In this document: in pieces, positions 46,231 through 55,168 of the stretch | Numbering within the stretch: the stretch's first letter is position 1 | Layout of the letters: each line of letters begins with the position of its first letter | The notes under the pieces: model-generated | Told to the model about the DNA's origin: nothing | The model's database searches: none | Seen by the model: the letters and a program-made list of their open reading frames with translations, nothing else | From: Rhodopseudomonas palustris | GTDB taxonomy: Bacteria > Pseudomonadota > Alphaproteobacteria > Rhizobiales > Xanthobacteraceae | DNA: 64,000 nt | Direction of reading: 5' to 3' | Assembly (NCBI GenBank): GCA_016215605.1 | Contig: JACRJB010000067.1 | Span: 1 to 64,000 of the forward strand | Made by a program: the position numbers and the translations under genes

Positions 46231-46845
46231 CGTAAAATCCCTTTCCTTGGGCGCTTCCTGAAACTTTTGTTCGAACCCGGTGCTGCCGGCCCCTGGGCGT
46301 TCCCTGAACTGTTCAACGAACCTCGGACGGGTCCTTCGGCGTGTTCTTCTTGCGCTTTCGAGCCGGAATGTTCAACGGCCCCCTGGGCGTTTCCCCGATT
46401 GTTGTCATGGGACGGACAGCCCGGCACGGCGCGGCCATCCTGTCCAGTGCCGCATCCGAAGATGCGTCTTGAAGACCTATCCCGAAACGCATCCGCCGGA
46501 TGCATCTCGAAGGATGAGTTGTTCCGTTCGCCTTCTCGTCCCCCGTTCCGCATCCGTCGGACCGCCGCTCGGCGGCTTCCCAGGATGGGGCGTCGTTTGG
46601 TCGCTCACAACGGCGGCAAAGAAGTTTGGGCGTTTCCTGATTGTTTTCTTGGTGGTTTCGAAACTCTTCAAACGATGTCCCGGGGGTGCCTGAAGCTCCA
46701 TACCGCCTGCCTCTTCCGGGCAGATTCCGTGAGCTGATCCTTGGGCGTTTTCTTGTTGTTGTTGGACGGTTTTCTTTGGCGTGTCCCGGGTCTTGATTGA
46801 AGGTCTCGCAGTTGCTTGGGGTCGTTTCTTCTTGTTGTTAGCTCG
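46231..46845. other. 615-bp gene-free block between TetR and SDR genes
   Basis: No plausible gene is present: frames are short and codon use is unlike the neighbours. Instead the block contains at least eight degenerate copies of a T/G-rich motif on the plus strand (minus: AACAAYCAGGRAACGCCC), described in the repeat entry. It also has a palindromic GCATCCG/CGGATGC stretch near 46451-46504. Confidence 0.6.
46247..46839 (-). repeat. degenerate repeats resembling a translation-initiation leader
   Basis: Copies (plus-strand positions) are near 46247-46264, 46293-46314, 46335-46352, 46383-46404, 46625-46652, 46741-46765, 46775-46799 and 46815-46839, with a weaker one at 46583-46600. The plus-strand core is TTGGGCGTTTCCTGATTGTT. 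Read on the minus strand it is close to the leaders directly before genes at 57733 (AACAAGGGAAACGCCG-ATG) and 42306. Spacing varies from about 30 to 110 nt, so it is neither CRISPR nor a simple tandem array. Confidence 0.6.
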
Positions 46846-47535
46846 TTATCCGGCGGCGGCCTGTCGCGATTTCGCTTTCGCATCGCCTTTGGCGATCAGC
46901 AGCCCGCCGAGGATGATTTGTTCGATGTGGCCGATATAGGCGCGACAGACCTCGTCGGTGACGGGGCCGACGCCGGCCGCGCGCATCATGGTCTGCCGTC
47001 CGAAGAACAGGTGATCGCAGGCGCCGATCAGCGTGGTGTAGAACAGTACCGGGTCGACGTCGCGAAATTCGCCAGCCGCGACGCCTTCGGCGATCAGCCC
47101 GCGATGGAAATCCAGCAGCGGCCCGACGAAGAATTTGGTGACCTCGTCGGCGGCCTCGCGATTCTGCCCGTGCAGCAGATAGTGGATCAGCCGGTTGAGG
47201 TAGGGAAACTGGTGATACGCCTTGATGATGCCGGCGATGTGCAGCTTCAGCTTGGTGGTCGCCGACAGCGGCTGCGCCAGCAGAAAATCGAGATGGGTCA
47301 TCTCGTTCGCTGCGTCGCGCTCGAGCAGCGCCAGCAGCAGACCGTCCTTGTTGCCGAAATGATACTTCACCAGCGCGGCATTGACGCCGGACTTCTGCGC
47401 GATCTCCGACAGTGAGATTTCGACCGAGTTGCGCTCGATCATCAATTCGCCGGCCGCGACCAACAGCTTGTCGGCGGTGGAATTCTTCACCACCGGTATT
47501 CGCGTCGCCAGAGCTGGGTTCGGGTGCGCTGCCAT
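46846..47535 (-). CDS. TetR/AcrR-family transcriptional regulator
   Basis: A 229-residue TetR regulator. The N-terminal HTH (about 20-65) reads LLVAAGELMIERNSVEISLSEIAQKSGVNAALVKYHFGNKDGLLLALL; the rest is a helical ligand domain. It is divergent from a thiolase gene 127 nt away and upstream of the SDR gene on its own strand, so it likely controls the beta-oxidation island, perhaps sensing an acyl-CoA. That role is inferred from context. Confidence 0.9.
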   Translation of the reverse strand: MAAHPNPALATRIPVVKNSTADKLLVAAGELMIERNSVEISLSEIAQKSGVNAALVKYHFGNKDGLLLALLERDAANEMTHLDFLLAQPLSATTKLKLHIAGIIKAYHQFPYLNRLIHYLLHGQNREAADEVTKFFVGPLLDFHRGLIAEGVAAGEFRDVDPVLFYTTLIGACDHLFFGRQTMMRAAGVGPVTDEVCRAYIGHIEQIILGGLLIAKGDAKAKSRQAAAG

Positions 47536-47662
47536 CGGCGTCGCAATTAGCGCATCGCGAGCCCGGGCTCAAGCGTTAATTGATTGATTGACTAAATCCG
47601 TCCCCGCCCCTGAAATCCGCCGCGCAGCCCGCCAAACAATGTCAATCAGGGAGAAGAAACGC

Positions 47663-48838
<1,176 letters not shown>

Positions 48839-48855
48839 GCCGAAACCCGCCACCG

Positions 48856-48990
48856 TGTCCCGGACAAGGTGCAGCGCAAAGCGCTGCGCTGCAGATCCGG
48901 GACCCCGGTTGAGCGCCAGAGAAAAGAACCGGGGCCCCGGACCAGCAGCGCACCACGCCGCAAATGCGGCGCGCTGCGCAGCGTCCGGGG
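48856..48990. repeat. palindromic repeat, family D
   Basis: Runs from GTGTCCCGGACAAGG to CAGCGTCCGGGGCA, with inner GATCCGGGACCCCGG-like arms. It lies between thiolase and acyl-CoA ligase genes of the same strand. Confidence 0.75.
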
Positions 48991-49049
48991 CAAAAGACTG
49001 AACTCATCAGAGCGGAAGCAATCCGCCGCATCACCACCGAGGAAACACC

Positions 49050-50594
49050 ATGACGCATCCGTCGATTCACGCCCGCACCCAGCCCGACAAGATCGCCTAT
49101 CAGATGGCGTCCACCGGCAAGGCGATCACCTATCGCGAGCTCGATGAGCTGTCGAACCAGGGGGCGCAGCTGTTTCGCTCGCTCGGGCTGAAGCCGGGCG
49201 ATCATATCGCGCTGCTGATGGAAAACCGGCTGGCGTTCATGGAGATCTGCTGGGCGGCGCAGCGCGCCGGGCTCTATTACACGGCGATCAGCCGCTATCT
49301 GAAGAAGGACGAGATCGCCTACATCGTGCAGGATTGCGGCGCCAAGGTCGTGATCACCTCGCCGCAGGGCGCGGACGCGATCGCGCCGCTGGTCGGCACC
49401 GCAAAGGGCGTCGCGTTCTTCATGGTCGATCAGCCGGCCGCGGGCTTCCGCTCCTGGGACAAGGAAGCGGGCGCGCAGCCGACGACGCCGATCGCCGACG
49501 AGGTCGCCGGCTACGACATGCTGTATTCGTCGGGCACCACCGGCCGCCCCAAGGGCATCAAGCGCGAATTCGAGGGCAACGCGATCGACGTGCCGAGCCC
49601 GTTCCTGCGGCTGCTGTGCGAAAAGATGTGTGGCATGAACCAGGACAGCATCTATCTGTCGCCGGCGCCGCTGTATCACGCGGCGCCGCTGCGCTTCAAC
49701 ATGATGGCGACGACACTGGGCGGCACGTCGGTGATCATGGAGCATTTCGACGCCGAGGATTTCCTGCGGCTGGTCGAAAAGTACAAGGTGACCCAGTCGC
49801 AGCTGGTGCCGACGATGTTCGTCCGGATGCTGAAGCTGCCCGACGAGGTCCGCGATCGTTACGACGTGTCGACGCTGAAGGGCGCGATCCACGCCGCGGC
49901 GCCCTGCCCGGTCGACGTCAAGGCCAAGATGATCGAATGGTGGGGACCGATCCTGATCGAGTACTACGCCGGCTCCGAAGGCAACGGCGTCACGGTGTCG
50001 ACCTCGCAGCAATGGCTGACGCATCGCGGCACCGTCGGCAAGGCCGTGGTCGGCACCATCAAGATTCTCGACGAGGCCGGCGAAGAGATGCCGACCGGCG
50101 AAATCGGCACCGTGTACTTCGCCGACGCGCCGGCGTTCAGCTATCACAACGATCCGGACAAGACCAAGAACGCCTACAACGACAAGGGCTGGTCGACGCT
50201 CGGCGACGTCGGCTATCTCGATCGCGAGGGCTTCCTGTATCTCACCGACCGCAAGAGCTACATGATCATCTCCGGCGGCGTGAACATCTATCCGCAGGAG
50301 ACCGAGGACGTCCTCTTGACCCACCCCGACGTCGCCGACGTCGCGGTGTTCGGCGTGCCGAACGAGGAGATGGGCGAAGAGGTCAAGGCCGTGGTGCAGA
50401 CCCGCGACGGCGTCACGCCGAGCAAGGAGCTCGAAGCCAAGCTGATCGGCTTCTGCCGCGAGCGGCTGTCTGCGATCAAATGCCCGCGCTCGATCGACTT
50501 CGAGGCCGAGCTGCCGCGCACCCCCACCGGCAAGCTGGTCAAGCGCCACCTCAAGGATCGCTACTGGCCGAAGAAGGAAGCCGCTCTGGCCTGA
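49050..50594 (+). CDS. AMP-dependent acyl-CoA synthetase (fatty-acid type)
   Basis: A 514-residue AMP-forming ligase. P-loop YSSGTTGRPKGI (about 155-166), A5 motif YYAGSEGNGVT, A7/A8 TLGDVGYLDREGFLYLTDRKSYMIISGG, and the C-terminal catalytic Lys in RTPTGKLVKR (about 499). It activates a fatty or aromatic acid for beta-oxidation. It follows the thiolase by 211 nt, interrupted by a repeat, and completes the acyl-CoA island. Substrate not determined. Confidence 0.9.
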   Translation: MTHPSIHARTQPDKIAYQMASTGKAITYRELDELSNQGAQLFRSLGLKPGDHIALLMENRLAFMEICWAAQRAGLYYTAISRYLKKDEIAYIVQDCGAKVVITSPQGADAIAPLVGTAKGVAFFMVDQPAAGFRSWDKEAGAQPTTPIADEVAGYDMLYSSGTTGRPKGIKREFEGNAIDVPSPFLRLLCEKMCGMNQDSIYLSPAPLYHAAPLRFNMMATTLGGTSVIMEHFDAEDFLRLVEKYKVTQSQLVPTMFVRMLKLPDEVRDRYDVSTLKGAIHAAAPCPVDVKAKMIEWWGPILIEYYAGSEGNGVTVSTSQQWLTHRGTVGKAVVGTIKILDEAGEEMPTGEIGTVYFADAPAFSYHNDPDKTKNAYNDKGWSTLGDVGYLDREGFLYLTDRKSYMIISGGVNIYPQETEDVLLTHPDVADVAVFGVPNEEMGEEVKAVVQTRDGVTPSKELEAKLIGFCRERLSAIKCPRSIDFEAELPRTPTGKLVKRHLKDRYWPKKEAALA

Positions 50595-50817
50595 TCGGAC
50601 CTCGCACACGCAGAACGCGTAGGGCATCGCGACGAGTTGCGCGGCGTCTTCGGGACGCCGCGCATGATGCCTTGCCGGCGGCCCTCTTCGGGCCCCATGC
50701 TGCGACCTCGCCTTGGGAAGTCAGCGACGGCATTCGCCGGACCGTGACCAGATAAGGAGTCCCGCCGCCCGACCGGGCACGCTATGCTGGCGTCTTCCTT
50801 GGTCGTTGCTGGTTCCC

Positions 50818-51663
50818 ATGACGGTCCGCTTCCCGATCCGCGCCGGCGTTGCCGCGTCCGTTCTGGTCCATCTCGGGCTGGTCGGCGCGGTGCTGCTGTT
50901 CGCCGAGGTGCGGCCGTTCGCCGAGGTGCCGGAGCAGCGGATCGAGGTCGACGTCGTCACCGCCGACGAGGCGCCGCCGGCGCCCGCGCCCCCGCCTGAG
51001 ACCAAGCCTTCGCTCGATCTGCCGCAGACCAAGCCGACCGAACAGACCAAGCCGCCCGCGCAGGCCGCGCCGCCACCGCCGCCGAAACCCGAAGCACAGA
51101 AATCGGAACCAAAGCAGCCGGAGCCGACAAAGCCCGAGCCTCCCAAGAAGCAGGCCGCCGCGCCGACACCGGAACCGCCGAAACCCGAACCGCCGCAGCC
51201 GATGCAGGCCGCCCCCGCGCCGACACAGCCGCAGCAGCCGTCGACGCCGTTGCCGCCGGCGATCGCGCAGGAGCCCGACCTCACCGTCAAATATGCGGTG
51301 GCGCTCGGGCTGCCCGCCGATCCCACCTTCGATGCGCCGTCGGAGATCGCCGCCGATATCAGCGCCGACGCCATCGCGGCGTTGCGGAAGCGGCTGAAGT
51401 CTTGCGCGCCGCTGCCGGCCCCGGTCACGCCGTCGGACAATGTGAAGATCGTGCTGCGGGTGGCACTGCAGCCCGACGGCCGGCTGGCACAGGAACCGAT
51501 CCTGATCGAGGCCAGCGCCTCGGCGAAGGGTCCGGCGTTGATGAAAGGCGCGATCGCGGCGCTGACCGCGTGTCAGCCCTACAGCATGCTGCCGGCCGAC
51601 AAATACAAGGAATGGAAGGTGCTCGACATCGACTTCACGCCGCGAGATTTCCGCGGCGGTTAG
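50818..51663 (+). CDS. TolA/TonB-like cell-envelope protein
   Basis: A 281-residue protein with one N-terminal TM helix (about 9-29, AGVAASVLVHLGLVGAVLLFAE), a long Pro/Lys/Gln-rich periplasmic stretch (about 45-145), and a ~95-residue C-terminal domain (IAALRKRLKSCAPLPAP, VKIVLRVALQPDGRLAQEP, TACQPYSMLPADKYKEWK). The layout is that of TonB/TolA energy-transduction proteins, and the C-terminus resembles alphaproteobacterial TolA-like proteins. No tolQR or exbBD genes are visible, so its partner is unknown. Confidence 0.78.
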   Translation: MTVRFPIRAGVAASVLVHLGLVGAVLLFAEVRPFAEVPEQRIEVDVVTADEAPPAPAPPPETKPSLDLPQTKPTEQTKPPAQAAPPPPPKPEAQKSEPKQPEPTKPEPPKKQAAAPTPEPPKPEPPQPMQAAPAPTQPQQPSTPLPPAIAQEPDLTVKYAVALGLPADPTFDAPSEIAADISADAIAALRKRLKSCAPLPAPVTPSDNVKIVLRVALQPDGRLAQEPILIEASASAKGPALMKGAIAALTACQPYSMLPADKYKEWKVLDIDFTPRDFRGG

Positions 51664-51720
51664 CTCGATCGATTGTGCAATCCGCCTGAGAAAATATCCA
51701 ACTCATTGATCGGCTGACCC

Positions 51721-51770
51721 CAACCCTCTCCCGCAAGCGGGAGAGGGAGTGCGCTGCGGCGTGGGGCTTG
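51721..51770. repeat. short copy of repeat family E
   Basis: CCCTCTCCCGCAAGCGGGAGAGGG is a perfect hairpin that matches the ends of the element at 45331-45461 but without its second half. Confidence 0.55.
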
Positions 51771-51827
51771 CCCTGAGAAGGCTCCCCACGCACTGCACGG
51801 CTCGCCCTCATCCCCGCCCCAAAATAA

Positions 51828-51856
51828 AGAAAGCTCCGGAACCGCCGGAGCTTCAA
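51828..51856 (-). terminator. rho-independent terminator of the outer-membrane protein gene
   Basis: Stem AAGCTCCGG / CCGGAGCTT with 5-nt loop. Read on the minus strand it is followed by TCTTTATTTT, a good terminator about 55 nt after the stop of the gene at 51909-52613. Confidence 0.8.
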
Positions 51857-51908
51857 GTCAAGGGAGACTCCTTCCGGCCGACGGCCGGAAACGACTCGTC
51901 GATACGGA

Positions 51909-52613
51909 CTACCGGCCGTTGAACCGATAGTTGAGCTTGAGCGCCACCAGATCGAGATCCTGCTGAATCCGGTAGACGTCGGCGGTCGGCGCGAAGCTGA
52001 TGTCGCGGCGGCCGAGGAAGAGGTGATTGTACTCGGCAGCGATCGACACATGCTCCGAGAACGCCAGTTCGAAGCCCGCGCCCACCGTCGGGCCCCAGCG
52101 GGTTTCGGAGGCGCTGGCGAAGGTGATACCGGTGTCGGTGGCGAACACATCGTATTTCTCATGCACCACGCCGGCGCCGCCCTTGGCGTAGAGCAGCGCA
52201 TTGTTCAGCGCGTAGCCGAACCGGCCGTTGATCAGTCCATAGGCGTCGATCAGCGTGCGGTTGCTCTGGTTGGCGAACAGCAGGCTCGCGCTCGAACCTT
52301 GCGCCCGGCCCCAGTCACCCTGCGCTTCCGCGCCGAACACCCAGCTTCCGGCCTGGACGTCGAAGCCGACCTGGGCGCCACCGAACAGGCCAGTGAAGTT
52401 GTGCGCGCCGTCGTCGCCGGTCGGCAGCAGCGGGCCGACATACGCCCAGCGCTTGTCCGACAGCGCGACGCTGCCGTTGAGGCCGATCGAGAAGCCGGTC
52501 CAGTCGTAGAGCTTGACCACCGGCGCCGTCTTGACCGGCAAATCGGCCGCCAGAGCCGGCGGCGCAACTGCCAACGCCCACAGGCCAACCACTGCCAACA
52601 ACAATGATCTCAT
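51909..52613 (-). CDS. small outer-membrane beta-barrel protein (Omp25/Omp31 type)
   Basis: A 234-residue protein with signal peptide (MRSLLLAVVGLWALAVAPPALA, cleavage about residue 22) and an 8-strand barrel-like mature part of the Omp25/31 porin-like family: DWTGFSIGLNGSVALS, FTGLFGGAQVGFDVQ, GRFGYALNNALLYAKGGAG, TVGAGFELAFSEHVSIAAEYNHLF and DLVALKLNYRFNGR at the end. The ATG at 52613 replaces a longer in-frame start at 52667. It lies 126 nt downstream of the cytochrome/barrel gene on the same strand and may be part of that unit. Confidence 0.85.
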   Translation of the reverse strand: MRSLLLAVVGLWALAVAPPALAADLPVKTAPVVKLYDWTGFSIGLNGSVALSDKRWAYVGPLLPTGDDGAHNFTGLFGGAQVGFDVQAGSWVFGAEAQGDWGRAQGSSASLLFANQSNRTLIDAYGLINGRFGYALNNALLYAKGGAGVVHEKYDVFATDTGITFASASETRWGPTVGAGFELAFSEHVSIAAEYNHLFLGRRDISFAPTADVYRIQQDLDLVALKLNYRFNGR

Positions 52614-52739
52614 CGTCAATCCCCTGCCCCTGCGTCCGCCCGGACGCCTCAAATGGCTTCGCTTCAATGCGCCGCCGGCACCGGCCGGCGTCGTGACCGG
52701 TGACGTGCCGCGGACGATCGCCGCGGCACCCGGATCGCG

Positions 52740-54416
52740 TCAGAACAAAATCGTCGAGTACAGAATGAAGGTGTTCTTGTCGTGCGGCGTCAGCGTGTCG
52801 CCGTTGAACTTCGTGAAGTAGAAATACTGCGCGCCGATCCGCGTGTTGAACCACGGCCAGTACGGCGCCTTGCCGGTGCCGAACGGCAGATAGGCGAGCT
52901 CGGCCATGAAGCCGGTAGTGTCGGGCACCGTCCCCCAGTTCGGATCGACCGGCGTCGGACCGTACAGCCCGGCGTCGGGCGAGCCCCAGGTCCGGAAGTA
53001 CTGGCCCGTCGCCACGACGCGATTGTCGCCGCCGATCGCCACGGTCGAACTCACCCGCAACGTGTTCAGCGAGTTGGTCAGGTTCACCGGCGTCGATGCA
53101 CCGACATAGCCGGCATCGTAGCGCTGCTCCTCGCGGATATAGGCGGCCTTGAAGATCACCCAATAGTCGTCGCCGCGGTACTGATACTGCGTGTCGACGC
53201 CGAAATCGGTGTACTTGTTGGTGAGCGCGTACGGTGTATCGGCGATATTGCCGGTGACATCGAGCGGCACCGGCACGCCGGCGACCGACCAGGGCGCAAC
53301 CTCGAACCGGCTGGCAAAGCCGCCGATCATCAGATTGTGGTCGCCGAAGCGCTGCTCGAGTGCGGCACGTCCATAAGGCGCGACGCCCGCGATCTGACCG
53401 GGGCTCCCGAGCGGGCCGGCACCGAGGCGGGTCGCCGCGGCGACGCCGAGCGTCTTGTAGCCAGTGGCTTCCAGATACAGCATGTCGTTGATGAACAGAT
53501 AGCCACCGAGGCCACCGACCTTCTGCCCGTACTGCCCGTCGATGATGGTGGTGGTGGCCGGTCCGGTGAAGCCGAGCTGGGTGGTGAAGTAGGGATGCGT
53601 CCAGGCCGGCGCCGTATTCCAGACGTCCTGCACGGTCGGATTGTTGTGCGCGGTGATGCCGAACAGCACGTCCACCCCGCCGACCTGACCGGTGCCGGCA
53701 TAGCGCACGTCGACGTTGTCCCATCCCCACGTTCCGGTCGCATCGCCGATCGCCGGGAAGCCGTAGGTCAATTGCGCGAACACGCCGATGTTGTCGCTCA
53801 TCGCGCCGCCGCCGAACAGGCTGGCCTGCGCCATCCCGATGTTGTCGTTCGCCTTCCAGTGGTTCACGCCCGGCGCCCAGCCGGAATCCGGCGCCTGCGT
53901 GCGGGTGTAGCCGGAGATCAGCATGACCGCGAGCGGCGGCATCCAGCCGCGATCCTCTTCGGCCTCGGGCTGCACGGCGGCGAAGGAATTCGTGATCACC
54001 TGCTGTGCGCTGCCCTGCGGCGGCTTCCTGGCCGGATCGGCCGCGCGCGACGTCGTCTCCGCGTAGGAGCGCAATTCGGCGACGGCATCCTTGGGGGCGC
54101 TGCCGGGCGACAGCACGCTGTTGAAGTCGCTGACACTCGGGAACACCTTGCCGGATGGCGGAATCGGAAACAGCGTCTTGCGGAACGGGCCGCCGCCGAG
54201 CGTGTAGCCGCCGAGCTTGAAGCGCCGGCCGAACGGCGTGAGGCCGAGGACGTCGGTGTGGCAATTGCCGCAGGGCTGGCCGGTCTGCCGCGCAAACAGC
54301 GGCAGCGCCTCGGCGGTCGGCGCCGTCATCAGCAGCATCGCCCAAACCGCCGAGCCCGCGGCAGCGAGCGTCAGGACCACGGAGAGTGTCTTCTTCAAAT
54401 GTGCGACGTCGTTCAC
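52740..54416 (-). CDS. monoheme cytochrome c / outer-membrane beta-barrel fusion (Cyc2-like layout)
   Basis: A 558-residue protein from a GTG at 54416, which follows GGGGG; an earlier TTG lies at 54506. A signal peptide spans about residues 8-37. A single heme c motif CGNCH is at residues 49-53, inside FARQTGQPCGNCHTDVLGLTPFGRRFKL. About 450 residues of alternating polar/aromatic strands follow, ending NTFILYSTILF with the terminal Phe typical of outer-membrane barrels. A heme domain joined to a porin-like barrel is the design of Cyc2 iron oxidases; several uncharacterised cytochrome-porins share it. It lies 105 nt downstream of a HiPIP gene on the same strand. A role in moving electrons across the outer membrane is inferred. 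Confidence 0.72.
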   Translation of the reverse strand: MNDVAHLKKTLSVVLTLAAAGSAVWAMLLMTAPTAEALPLFARQTGQPCGNCHTDVLGLTPFGRRFKLGGYTLGGGPFRKTLFPIPPSGKVFPSVSDFNSVLSPGSAPKDAVAELRSYAETTSRAADPARKPPQGSAQQVITNSFAAVQPEAEEDRGWMPPLAVMLISGYTRTQAPDSGWAPGVNHWKANDNIGMAQASLFGGGAMSDNIGVFAQLTYGFPAIGDATGTWGWDNVDVRYAGTGQVGGVDVLFGITAHNNPTVQDVWNTAPAWTHPYFTTQLGFTGPATTTIIDGQYGQKVGGLGGYLFINDMLYLEATGYKTLGVAAATRLGAGPLGSPGQIAGVAPYGRAALEQRFGDHNLMIGGFASRFEVAPWSVAGVPVPLDVTGNIADTPYALTNKYTDFGVDTQYQYRGDDYWVIFKAAYIREEQRYDAGYVGASTPVNLTNSLNTLRVSSTVAIGGDNRVVATGQYFRTWGSPDAGLYGPTPVDPNWGTVPDTTGFMAELAYLPFGTGKAPYWPWFNTRIGAQYFYFTKFNGDTLTPHDKNTFILYSTILF

Positions 54417-54521
54417 GATGGCCCCCAAGTATAAATATAAGCAGCAATCACCGGTCGCCGGCCCGCAGCCCGATGCGGCTACGGCGGCGTTCACGGCCGT
54501 CTTCAATCCAAGCGGCTGAGC

Positions 54522-54809
54522 TCAGCCCTTCGCGGCGTAGAGCGAGCACCACCCATTCGCGCTCACCGAGCCTTCAACGACCTTGCACGTGCTCGACGCC
54601 GCAACGTAGTTGGAGCACTTTCCGCAACTTTGGCCGTTGCGCGGCGACGCCTGATACTGCGCGGCATTCTTGGCCATCTTGTTGTCAGCCAACGCGTCGT
54701 TTGCAGCCAGGCCGACGACCGCAACGGCGCCGACAGCCGTCGCCGCAACCTTGAAAAGGCCGCGACGCGAGACTTCCGGAGAACACACTTCACGCGCAAT
54801 TTTGGTCAC
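54522..54809 (-). CDS. high-potential iron-sulfur protein (HiPIP), Tat-exported
   Basis: A 95-residue HiPIP. The N-terminus has a twin-arginine signal (SRRGLFKVAATAV, Arg15-Arg16, ending near ALA-D about residue 42). The mature ~54 residues hold the four cluster Cys at 62, 65, 75 and 88 (C-x2-C-x9-C-x12-C, with W before the last Cys), the pattern for one [4Fe-4S] cluster. HiPIPs carry electrons in the periplasm, for example to the photosynthetic reaction centre, and PioC of R. palustris is one. The GTG at 54809 follows GGAGG by about 6 nt. It is first in the unit with the heme/barrel gene. Confidence 0.92.
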   Translation of the reverse strand: MTKIAREVCSPEVSRRGLFKVAATAVGAVAVVGLAANDALADNKMAKNAAQYQASPRNGQSCGKCSNYVAASSTCKVVEGSVSANGWCSLYAAKG

Positions 54810-55168
54810 AGCTTCCTCCCGATCTGTTCAGGTTTTTTGAACGGTTTTTGTTGGACGACACGCCGCTTCGCGGCAGACGACAATCGTTAGCAATTGACCG
54901 ACTGTCGGCCGAAATAGTCGTTATTAGCTATTTACTCATCATCGCAACTACGCGCGCAATAAATACGCCACTCGTTACAACTAACCATTATCATCGATTC
55001 ACAATCGTCGTCAATCAACTAATCGTCGAGTTTTACATTTTGTGTCCGAAATAGGTCCGCCAAATCCAGATCCAGCGGTAAAGTCCAACAATAAAGCGCT
55101 CCTGCAATGCATTTGCGTCGAGATTACTGCTGTGCAATACGATATCGACCATCAACGGAGTAACGACC
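54810..55168. promoter_or_regulatory. AT-rich divergent promoter region (HiPIP / amidase)
   Basis: A 359-bp region without a gene. Its centre (about 54880-55140) is much richer in A/T than anything nearby, with runs such as TTATTAGCTATTTACTCATC and many TCGT/CGAT words. It must hold the promoters of the HiPIP unit and of the amidase. I found no FixK/FNR box (TTGA-N6-TCAA) and no named operator. Confidence 0.6.

Noticed and set aside
46247-46839. CRISPR array
   Set aside because: The copies are degenerate and their spacing varies from about 30 to 110 nt; there are no cas genes.
54880-55140. FixK/FNR box upstream of the HiPIP gene
   Set aside because: Half-sites such as TCAA occur, but no TTGA-N6-TCAA arrangement with correct spacing was found.
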